Both the position numbers and the translations under genes were made by a program. Below are positions 14,111 to 20,198 of a stretch of 21,533 nucleotides of DNA, piece after piece (positions within the stretch are counted from its first letter, which is position 1; each line of letters begins with the position of its first letter). The notes beneath the pieces are model-generated. The model was not told the origin of the DNA, ran no database searches, and saw only the letters and a list, made by a program, of their open reading frames with translations. The stretch is from positions 1 through 21,533 of IMG/VR virus record IMGVR_UViG_3300034280_000314. One strand, given 5' to 3'. Source of the DNA: a virus.

Positions 14111-15939
14111 ACGCAATCAAGTTGGATTCTGGCGTCACGTTTCTGCAAGCCGCCGACGGCGAATCGGCACCGGCTGGCAAGAAGTTCAGGATCGTCGCCT
14201 ACACGGGTGCTCCTATCCGTCAGGGCTGGAGCCGCGAGCCTGTCGTGATCGACATGGCTGGCATGCAGCTGCCGGCGACTGTGCCCGTGGTGGTCGGTCA
14301 CGACTACGCACTTGGTTCCATCGTCGGGCAGGGTCGCCCGTTTATCGAAGCCGGGCAGATCATCGTTGAAGGCGAGATCCTGGCCGACAACGAGAACGCA
14401 CGTCAGGTCGCCGCTCTTGGTGCCGCTGGCTACCAGTTTCAGGCGAGCGTTGGTGCTGATGTCAGGCGGCACCAGAAGATTGACGCTGAAGGCGTCACCA
14501 CCGTCAACGGCACTGCCCACATCGGGCCAGTGCGAGTCGTCAAAGCCTCATCGCTGCGTGAGGTTTCGTTTGTCACCTTGGGCGCTGATGCAGCTACCAG
14601 CGTCGCCATTGCCGCCGAAGAGGTGGCAGAGGAGTCAGTCATGGCGGACCACGCCAGCGAGAAGCCTGCCGACGTCGTCGAGACGCCGGTGGAAGTCACG
14701 GCGAGCGTCGCCGTGGTGGCCGAGAACGAAGTCAAGCAGGACGCCAACGAGGCTCTCCTGGCTCGGCTCGCAACCTACGAAAAGAAAGTTTCCGACATGG
14801 AAAAGCTGATCGCCACCCGCGACGAGCGTCCTGCGGCTCCTGCCGTTCACATGGCGCAGCCGACCGCTCGCACGCCCGAAGTCATCGAGGCAGCGTTCGC
14901 CCTCCAAGGCGGCCTGCCGAATGTCGAGAAGCAGTACGACGCCAAGACCCTCGAAGCCGCTGGCAAGATCCAGCGGACCACGAGCCTCGGCGAAGTGCTG
15001 CTCTCGGCTGCCGAGGAAGGCGGCTACACCGGCTCGCGTCGGATCTCCGCTGCGACTCTGCGTCCAATTCTCGCTGCGGCGTGGGCGACCCACAGCATCA
15101 GCGGCATCCTGTCCAGCACCGTCAACAAGTTCCTCCTCGCCGGCTTTAACGGCGTTGAAAGCTCGTGGCGGTCGATCTCGTCGGTGCGTAGCGTGAACGA
15201 CTTCAAGGCGCTGACGAGCTACCGGCTCAACGGCGGCATGAAGTTTGAGAAGGTCGCCCCTGGCGGCGAACTCAAGAACGCTGCCGTCAGCGACGAGTCG
15301 CGGACGATCTCGGCAGAGACCTACGGCATCATGACGAGCGTCACTCGCAATGACCTCATCAACGATGACCTCGGTGCTCTGACTGCGGTTCCGCAGCGTA
15401 TCGGTCGCGGTGGTGCTCTGAAGTTGAATGACGTTTTCTGGGCTTCGTTCCAAGACGACTCGGCGTTCTTCACCACGGGCCGTGGCAACAAGAAGACCAC
15501 GGCTGGTGCTCTGAGCCTGTCGAACCTCAAGGCGATTGCCACGCTGTTCCGCAAGCTCAAGGATCCCGATGGCAACCCGGTTGCCGTCGAGCCCCGCGTG
15601 CTGCTCGTGCCGTCCGACATTGAACTGTCGGCTGCGGAGATCATGGGCTCGGCGTTGCTGGTTGGCGGTTCGTCCGCTGGCCCCAACGTGAACGTGCTCG
15701 CCGGTCGGTATCAGGTCGTTTCGACCAGCTACCTGTCCAGCGCCGAGGATTACTACCTGCTTGCGTCGCCGGCTGACATGCCGGTGATGGAGGTTGCCTT
15801 CCTCAACGGCGTGCAGTCGCCCGTGGTGGAGACGGCGGAAGCCGACTTCAACACGCTGGGCGTGCAGATGCGTGGCTACTTCGACTTTGGCGTTGCCAAG
15901 GCCGAGTACCTCGCCGGCGTGAAGGCTGACGCTTCTTGA
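14107..15939 (+). CDS. prohead protease-scaffold-major capsid fusion protein
   Basis: One 610-residue frame joins three functions. Residues 1-170 look like a herpes/HK97-type prohead serine protease: VPVVVGHDY (candidate catalytic H65), FQASVGADV (candidate S114), then REVSFVTLGA. Residues 170-255 are a linker with a helix (212-240) like a scaffold or delta domain. From about 256 the HK97-fold capsid follows, with SSWRSISSVRSVNDFK, SVTRNDLINDDLGAL and a C-terminus resembling Mu gpT/major head subunits. The start is a GTG at 14107 (GTGA overlap), with GGGAG before it. An internal SD and ATG (14641) may yield the capsid part alone. Confidence 0.85.
   Translation: MNAIKLDSGVTFLQAADGESAPAGKKFRIVAYTGAPIRQGWSREPVVIDMAGMQLPATVPVVVGHDYALGSIVGQGRPFIEAGQIIVEGEILADNENARQVAALGAAGYQFQASVGADVRRHQKIDAEGVTTVNGTAHIGPVRVVKASSLREVSFVTLGADAATSVAIAAEEVAEESVMADHASEKPADVVETPVEVTASVAVVAENEVKQDANEALLARLATYEKKVSDMEKLIATRDERPAAPAVHMAQPTARTPEVIEAAFALQGGLPNVEKQYDAKTLEAAGKIQRTTSLGEVLLSAAEEGGYTGSRRISAATLRPILAAAWATHSISGILSSTVNKFLLAGFNGVESSWRSISSVRSVNDFKALTSYRLNGGMKFEKVAPGGELKNAAVSDESRTISAETYGIMTSVTRNDLINDDLGALTAVPQRIGRGGALKLNDVFWASFQDDSAFFTTGRGNKKTTAGALSLSNLKAIATLFRKLKDPDGNPVAVEPRVLLVPSDIELSAAEIMGSALLVGGSSAGPNVNVLAGRYQVVSTSYLSSAEDYYLLASPADMPVMEVAFLNGVQSPVVETAEADFNTLGVQMRGYFDFGVAKAEYLAGVKADAS
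14628..14634 (+). promoter_or_regulatory. internal Shine-Dalgarno in the capsid fusion gene
   Basis: AGAGGAG is 6 bases before an in-frame ATG at 14641. It falls between the protease region and the scaffold/capsid region. It is a stronger SD than the one before the GTG of the full-length product. Confidence 0.6.
14641..15939 (+). CDS. scaffold-major capsid protein from internal start
   Basis: Translation from the internal ATG (Met179 of the fusion) would give a 432-residue protein with a short N-terminal scaffold-like helix and the complete HK97-fold capsid, without the protease. Lambda makes its scaffold Nu3 in the same way, from an internal start in the protease gene C. The strong SD suggests this is the abundant form and the GTG product the minor, protease-bearing form. 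This is inference from the sequence. Confidence 0.5.
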   Translation: MADHASEKPADVVETPVEVTASVAVVAENEVKQDANEALLARLATYEKKVSDMEKLIATRDERPAAPAVHMAQPTARTPEVIEAAFALQGGLPNVEKQYDAKTLEAAGKIQRTTSLGEVLLSAAEEGGYTGSRRISAATLRPILAAAWATHSISGILSSTVNKFLLAGFNGVESSWRSISSVRSVNDFKALTSYRLNGGMKFEKVAPGGELKNAAVSDESRTISAETYGIMTSVTRNDLINDDLGALTAVPQRIGRGGALKLNDVFWASFQDDSAFFTTGRGNKKTTAGALSLSNLKAIATLFRKLKDPDGNPVAVEPRVLLVPSDIELSAAEIMGSALLVGGSSAGPNVNVLAGRYQVVSTSYLSSAEDYYLLASPADMPVMEVAFLNGVQSPVVETAEADFNTLGVQMRGYFDFGVAKAEYLAGVKADAS

Positions 15940-15957
15940 TCTGAACACAAACCGTGA

Positions 15958-15989
15958 CCGCCGGGCGGGAGCCCAAGCCCGCCCGGCGG
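15958..15989 (+). terminator. perfect 12-bp GC hairpin after the capsid gene
   Basis: CCGCCGGGCGGG (15958-15969) pairs perfectly with CCCGCCCGGCGG (15978-15989) around an 8-base loop. It lies 19 bases after the capsid stop. No T-run follows, so it may be a weak terminator or an mRNA 3'-end stabiliser that favours capsid expression. Confidence 0.55.
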
Positions 15990-16030
15990 CATGATTCCAA
16001 CCAACTCCATTCCCAGAAAGTAGGTGATCT

Positions 16031-16354
16031 ATGGCTTCTTATTCTCAGGCTGGCTGTCTCATCGACTACACGCCTTCGGCTGCTGTTGCCGCTGGCGATG
16101 TCGTCCTTCTCGCTGATCTCGTGACCGTGGCCCCTCGTGCAATCGCCGCCAACGCGCTGGGTGCGGTGTCGGTTGATGGCGTGTGGAGCATCGCCAAGGC
16201 TTCGGGTGCTGTCTCGCAGGGTGCGCTCCTTTACTGGGATGCCACCAACAGCGTCGTCACCACGACTGCCAGCACGCACAAGCGGGCCGGCAAGGCCGCT
16301 GCTGCGGCTGCGTCGGGCGATGCGTCGGTGATGGTCATCCTCAACGTCGGTTGA
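16031..16354 (+). CDS. capsid decoration protein (DUF2190-like)
   Basis: A 107-residue small beta protein downstream of the capsid. AAGTAGGTGA at 16018-16027 gives an RBS before the ATG. The pattern ALGAVSVDGVWSIAKASGAV, then GALLYWDATNS, HKRAGKAAAAAASGDASVMVIL matches DUF2190-type capsid cement proteins. It would bind the outer head surface and stabilise it. It is isolated by hairpins on both sides, which may tune its expression separately. Confidence 0.82.
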   Translation: MASYSQAGCLIDYTPSAAVAAGDVVLLADLVTVAPRAIAANALGAVSVDGVWSIAKASGAVSQGALLYWDATNSVVTTTASTHKRAGKAAAAAASGDASVMVILNVG

Positions 16355-16368
16355 TTCCCGTCCCACTG

Positions 16369-16417
16369 CAAGCCGCCGGCGGCAGCGTTCATCCTTTCCG
16401 CGCCGCCGGCGGTCTTG
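16369..16417 (+). terminator. GC hairpin after the decoration gene
   Basis: CAAG plus CCGCCGGCGGC (16369-16383) pairs with GCCGCCGGCGG (16402-16412) and CTTG (16414-16417), with one bulged T and an 18-base loop. The core CCGCCGG is shared with the hairpin at 15958. Only a short CTTGTGG follows, so rho-independent termination is doubtful. Confidence 0.5.
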
Positions 16418-16432
16418 TGGTTAGAGGTGCCT

Positions 16433-17122
16433 ATGTCCGATCTACTCGCCACCGGTGCAGCATGGCTCGCCGGCCAGTTGTCGGCGGGTGCGTCGCGGTC
16501 TGTCCGCTACTCTCGCGGCGCAGACTTTGGCAGTGTTCTCGCAACCATCGGCACCAGTCGCTTTGAGTCGCAAGGCACGAGCGGCGTTGTGGAGATGTGG
16601 GAATCTCGGGACTTCGTTATCAAGGCTGGCTCGCTGCCGTTTGGCGAACCACTGCGACACGACAAGATTGTGGAGACGCTCAACGGCGTTGATGTCACCT
16701 ACGAAGTGACCAGCCCGCGAGGCGTGCCGGTGTTTCATTGGGGCGACGCATTCCGGCAGACGGTGCGTGTTCACACGATTGCCACTGCCGAGGCGGCACA
16801 GGTCGCTCCGACGCTCAGGCGTCGCTTCTGGGGTTCGTTTGCTGCGACGACCATCACTGACGCTCAGATCGTCGCCAGCCTCGCTAATGACCTGGGAGGC
16901 TCTCGGGCACAGTCGAGGACGATCACCGCACACACTGCGTATATCTACGTCGTCTTGCCGACGAGTTTCGGCGTACCGACGTTTGCCGTCAGCGGCTTGA
17001 CGTCGTCTGCCTGGGAGACGACGACACGGACGATCACGTTTGCTGGGCAGGCTGCGGCAAGCTACGGCATTCACCGCACAACGTATCCGATCACTGGCAC
17101 CGTCAATCTCGTGGTGACATGA
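16433..17122 (+). CDS. head-tail connector-like protein with a C-terminal fibre-type domain
   Basis: A 229-residue protein; the ATG at 16433 has AGAGGTG at 16424-16430 before it. Residues 1-120 look like a head-closure or head-tail joining protein (ATGAAWLAGQLSAG, SRGADFGSVLATIG, VIKAGSLPFGEPLRHDKI, VFHWGDAFRQTVRVHT). Residues 126-229 look different: RRRFWGSFAATTITDAQIV, TAYIYVVLPTSFGVPTF and YGIHRT match a small beta domain usually found at the end of tail-fibre proteins. The join is in frame with no sign of frameshift. The two-domain reading is by eye. Confidence 0.6.
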   Translation: MSDLLATGAAWLAGQLSAGASRSVRYSRGADFGSVLATIGTSRFESQGTSGVVEMWESRDFVIKAGSLPFGEPLRHDKIVETLNGVDVTYEVTSPRGVPVFHWGDAFRQTVRVHTIATAEAAQVAPTLRRRFWGSFAATTITDAQIVASLANDLGGSRAQSRTITAHTAYIYVVLPTSFGVPTFAVSGLTSSAWETTTRTITFAGQAAASYGIHRTTYPITGTVNLVVT

Positions 17123-17125
17123 CGT

Positions 17126-17404
17126 ATGTCAAGCATCAAGGGCACCAACGTACTCGCGCCGGTCGTGCCATTCGACACGACAGATACGCACGCATCGCAC
17201 GAGGCGCGCTACGGCAAGGGCGGCTACCGCAGCGTGGCCGACATCGCAGAGCGGGACGCTATCCCGGCTCTGAGGCGGGAGGCGGGCATGCTGGTCTGGG
17301 TGATCGACACGCAGAAGGCGTGGCGGCTCAACGACAACCTGACCACATGGACTGAAGTCACGGCAATCAACGAACCACAACTTGTAGACGGGGGCAACTT
17401 CTGA
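17126..17404 (+). CDS. small phage fibre/appendage protein
   Basis: A 92-residue protein. The segment SHEARYGKGGYRSVADIAERDAIPALRRE (given here in part: RYGKGGYRSVADIAERD) and then GMLVWVIDTQKAWRLNDN is typical of N-terminal attachment segments in phage fibre proteins. GGTGAC lies upstream of the ATG at 17126. It starts the adhesin block and overlaps the next gene (TGATG). Confidence 0.65.
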   Translation: MSSIKGTNVLAPVVPFDTTDTHASHEARYGKGGYRSVADIAERDAIPALRREAGMLVWVIDTQKAWRLNDNLTTWTEVTAINEPQLVDGGNF

Positions 17405-17997
17405 TGAGCAACACCATTCGCATTAAGCGTTCCACTGGATCGTCAGCGCCGGCAACGCTGCAAAACGCAGAGATCGCATACAGCGAAGGCGTGGCCGGCG
17501 GTGGCACGCTGTGGATCGGCGTTGGGACAGGCGGTGCGGGTGGCTCTGCCACCCAGGTCGTCGCAATCGGCGGGCCTTCCACGTATGCCACGAAAAGCTA
17601 CGTTGACTCGGCGGTCAATAACGCCAACTTGTCAAGCTACCTAACTACGTCTGCCGCTGCATCGACCTACCTTTCACAAGCGACGGCGGCCAGCACATAT
17701 GCAACGCAGAGCAGCGTAAGCACGGCGATCTCGAACGTGATCAATGCGGCTCCGGCTGCTCTCGACACGCTCAAGGAACTGGCCGACGCTCTCGGGTCGG
17801 ACGCTGCGTTCTCCACGACCGTCACAACGTCGCTCTCGGGCAAGATGGCAAAGGCCAGCAACCTAGCGGACGTGGTCGATGTTTCGGCGGCTCGCACGAA
17901 TCTCGGGCTAGGGACGATGGCAACGCAGGCGGCGAGCAACGTAGCGATCACGGGCGGCTCGATTGCAGGCATCGACTTGAACGGCGGGACGTTCTAA
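17404..17997 (+). CDS. tail fibre-type protein with Mtd-N-like start (copy 1)
   Basis: A 197-residue protein. The N-terminus SNTIRIKRSTGSSAPATL, then NAEIAYSEG and TLWIGVG, matches the first domain of the phage major tropism determinant (Mtd_N). The middle is Ser/Thr/Ala-rich with repeated short motifs (STYLSQAT, STYATQSS) likely to form a coiled or triple-beta shaft. The C-terminus ADVVDVSAARTNLGLGTMA is a classic tail-fibre repeat. It probably trimerises and attaches to the virion. Confidence 0.75.
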   Translation: MSNTIRIKRSTGSSAPATLQNAEIAYSEGVAGGGTLWIGVGTGGAGGSATQVVAIGGPSTYATKSYVDSAVNNANLSSYLTTSAAASTYLSQATAASTYATQSSVSTAISNVINAAPAALDTLKELADALGSDAAFSTTVTTSLSGKMAKASNLADVVDVSAARTNLGLGTMATQAASNVAITGGSIAGIDLNGGTF

Positions 17998-18000
17998 GCG

Positions 18001-18345
18001 ATGTCGAACACCGTACGCATACTCCGAAGCACCACGGCAGGCAACGTGCCGTCGTCTCTCGTCAGCGGTCAGATCGCTGTCAATGAGGCAGACGGCAAGC
18101 TGTTCTACAGGGCGGCCAACGGAACGGTCACGCAGTTTGCGTCTGGCGGTGGATCGTCACTGTCAGTGCATGCGAGCACATCGGCGTTCCCTGCGACTGG
18201 GTCAGAAACGACGCTTTACCTAGACGAGAGTAACTCTCGACTATTTCAGTGGGAATCGCCCGTCTACGTAGAGATCGGAGTCTCTGGTGGCGGTAGTAGC
18301 GGTTCGTCTGCATCTAGCTACGGTCGCGTCCTCCTTTTTGGGTAA
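18001..18345 (+). CDS. tail fibre-type protein with Mtd-N-like start (copy 2)
   Basis: A 114-residue paralogue of the previous gene at its N-terminus (SNTVRILRSTTAGNVPSSL, then GQIAVNEADGKLFYR). The second half differs: SAFPATGSETTLYLDESNSR, LFQWESPVYVEIG and a Gly/Ser-rich tail, a small beta domain seen in fibre proteins. It begins 4 bases after the previous stop. Confidence 0.72.
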   Translation: MSNTVRILRSTTAGNVPSSLVSGQIAVNEADGKLFYRAANGTVTQFASGGGSSLSVHASTSAFPATGSETTLYLDESNSRLFQWESPVYVEIGVSGGGSSGSSASSYGRVLLFG

Positions 18346-18351
18346 CACATT

Positions 18352-18723
18352 ATGGCCGCTCCAAATCTCGCAGCACCGACGACCATCACCGGCAAGGCGA
18401 CGTACCTGACGCTGGCGAATACGACGGAGACGGACTTGCTCGTCAACGCTGCTTCCAGCGGGAAGGCTCTCCGGGTGACGCTGGTGACGCTCGCCAACAT
18501 CGACGGCACGAGCAGTGTCGATGCCACGGTGAGAATCTACAACGCAGCATCCGGCGGCACAGGGTTCGCGTTGGCATCGACGGTGACGATCCCTGCGGAC
18601 GCTACGGTCGTCCTGCTCGGTCGTGACTCTTCGGTGTGGCTGGAGGAGGATCGCAGGCTCACGGTGACGGCAAGCGCGGGCGGCGACTTGGCGGTGGTCT
18701 GCTCCTACGAGGAGGCTAGCTAG
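18352..18723 (+). CDS. beta-rich virion-associated protein (hypothetical)
   Basis: A 123-residue protein rich in short beta strands and Thr/Ala: ATYLTLANTTETDLLVNAAS, KALRVTLVTLANIDG, TVRIYNAASGG, TVTIPADATVVLLGRD, RLTVTASAGGDLAVVCSYEEAS. The alternation suggests a jelly-roll or Ig-like beta sandwich, fitting a virion surface protein. The family name is not known to me. It overlaps the lectin-like gene (TAGTG). Confidence 0.6.
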   Translation: MAAPNLAAPTTITGKATYLTLANTTETDLLVNAASSGKALRVTLVTLANIDGTSSVDATVRIYNAASGGTGFALASTVTIPADATVVLLGRDSSVWLEEDRRLTVTASAGGDLAVVCSYEEAS

Positions 18724-19571
18724 TGGGGCTTCAGCGCGGCGGCGGATGCATTGGCAGGAGAGTCGTTCCGACTGCGACCAGCGCGAGCGGTGTGTGGAGT
18801 ATTACGGAACTAGAGTCGGCTGCTCGCGATGGAATCTGGCCGCTAACAATCGCGTCTCCCTCTGCACTACCCGGCCTGCAACTGTGGCTAGACGGTTCTG
18901 ACGCCGGCACTTTGTACGACGCCACCTCTGGCGGCTCGCTGGTTGCTGCGGACGGCGCGGTTTTGCGATGGGAGGATAAGTCAGGTAACGGAAGGCACTT
19001 CACGCAGGCGACCAGCGGAATACAGCCGCTGAGAAAAACGAACGTCAAGAACGGTCTGTCGGCCGTAGAGTTTACTGGCGACTGGATGAGCGGCACCTAT
19101 ACATACACAATCGGCACAATTTTTGTGGTGTGGAATCAACCGACTACAAGGTCCGATTTCACGTCAGTGGTAAGCGCTCGCACGTCTGGTTCTTCAAAGG
19201 TCGCAAACGGCTCGCTCAACTACAACCTTAACACGCCGTCCGTCGATACCGTGGCAGTGGACTCTAATCCCGGTAGTGTCACGGCTGTGGCGTATAGGCT
19301 GAATAGAGTTGCGATTACCAGCGCAAACTTTGTCAACTTTGCTACTGGCGTGTCTGCGCGTACTTCGCCAGACAGGTGGCAACACACTAGCGCATCATTT
19401 ACGGCAGTCACTGGAAGCAAGCCAATAGTCCTCGGTGCCGACTCGTTTGGCTCTACCGGCCGCACTATGAATAACGGGCACATTGGCGAGGTGATTGCCT
19501 ACTCGGGCACGCTCACGGCTGGGCAGGCGATAGCCGTGGAAACGTACCTAGTGAATAAATGGGGGCTGTGA
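18723..19571 (+). CDS. ConA/LamG-like lectin-domain protein
   Basis: A 282-residue protein with a GTG start overlapping the previous stop. Residues 50-282 form a concanavalin A/LamG-type beta sandwich: LPGLQLWLDGSDAGTLYDA (49-67), VLRWEDKSGNGRHFTQ (80-95), then AVEFTGDWMSG, and the terminal IGEVIAYSG plus QAIAVETYLVNKWG. These phrases are common in carbohydrate-binding phage and bacterial proteins. The first 40 residues have a Gly/Arg-rich region and GVWSITELESAARDGIWP, probably a virion-attachment segment. A glycan-binding host adhesin is the likely role. Confidence 0.8.
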   Translation: MGLQRGGGCIGRRVVPTATSASGVWSITELESAARDGIWPLTIASPSALPGLQLWLDGSDAGTLYDATSGGSLVAADGAVLRWEDKSGNGRHFTQATSGIQPLRKTNVKNGLSAVEFTGDWMSGTYTYTIGTIFVVWNQPTTRSDFTSVVSARTSGSSKVANGSLNYNLNTPSVDTVAVDSNPGSVTAVAYRLNRVAITSANFVNFATGVSARTSPDRWQHTSASFTAVTGSKPIVLGADSFGSTGRTMNNGHIGEVIAYSGTLTAGQAIAVETYLVNKWGL

Positions 19572-19768
19572 TGATCTACCGCAATCTCTCCACGGGACGC
19601 ATTGCACCGCTCCCGTGGCGTGTCCGCATGCCCGACGGCAGCACACGCACCGATCCCGATCAGTGGGCGAACAATCCAGAGGTTCTCGCCGCGTCCGGCT
19701 TTGTCGTCACCGAGCGGACGCCAGAGGATGATGAGCCGCTCGACGAGGCGACGGGAACGTGGGGCTAG
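19571..19768 (+). CDS. small hypothetical protein
   Basis: A 65-residue ORF starting on the lectin gene's stop (TGATG). It begins MIYRNLSTGRIAPLPWRVR and ends in an acidic tail ERTPEDDEPLDEATG. I do not recognise it. It may be a chaperone or accessory for the adjacent adhesin. Confidence 0.55.
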   Translation: MIYRNLSTGRIAPLPWRVRMPDGSTRTDPDQWANNPEVLAASGFVVTERTPEDDEPLDEATGTWG

Positions 19769-19829
19769 GCATAGCCGGTCGTGCCTTCATGACGAGGCGT
19801 GACAATGCCACGCACGAGGAGCCTACGCA

Positions 19830-20198
19830 ATGCCGACGTTTTCCCAGCTGCCTGGCGATCTCACGATCACCCATGTGATCGGCGATGAAATTAGCTTCAC
19901 GATTGACCTTGATGTCAACGTGACCGGCTACACGTTCACGGCTGGCGTCTATGTGGTCAGCACGCAAGGCTTCCAGGGCGCAGGTGGTGGCACGTCTCCC
20001 GGCATAGGGTCAACGGCTTTTACCCCCGTCATCACTGTCGCAAACGCTGCCAACGGGGTTCTGACGTGGGGTGCTGGTGAGACGCAGACTGGCGCCCTGT
20101 CTGCTGGTGTTCGCTATCGGCACTACGTTCGCTGGGTGGCGCCGGGCGGCATCACTCGCACGATTATTTCTGGCGACTTCATACCAGTGGCTCCATGA
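19830..20198 (+). CDS. BppU-like baseplate/adhesin beta protein
   Basis: A 122-residue protein with GAGGAG at 19816-19821, 8 bases before the ATG. The N-terminal THVIGDEISFTIDLDVNVTG and YTFTAGVYV resemble the beta-sandwich domain of phage baseplate upper proteins (BppU). The end VRYRHYVRWVAPGG and GDFIPV supports a compact Ig-like fold. It overlaps the large fibre gene (ATGA) and may link that fibre to the virion. Confidence 0.6.
   Translation: MPTFSQLPGDLTITHVIGDEISFTIDLDVNVTGYTFTAGVYVVSTQGFQGAGGGTSPGIGSTAFTPVITVANAANGVLTWGAGETQTGALSAGVRYRHYVRWVAPGGITRTIISGDFIPVAP

Noticed and set aside
13007-14116. 369-codon ORF on the minus strand opposite the portal gene
   Set aside because: Antisense shadow of the portal gene with no recognisable motif or RBS support.
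14635-15948. 437-codon ORF on the minus strand opposite the capsid gene
   Set aside because: It mirrors a certain capsid gene in GC-rich DNA, where long antisense frames are expected; the product is rich in Arg/His/Leu and shows no domain.
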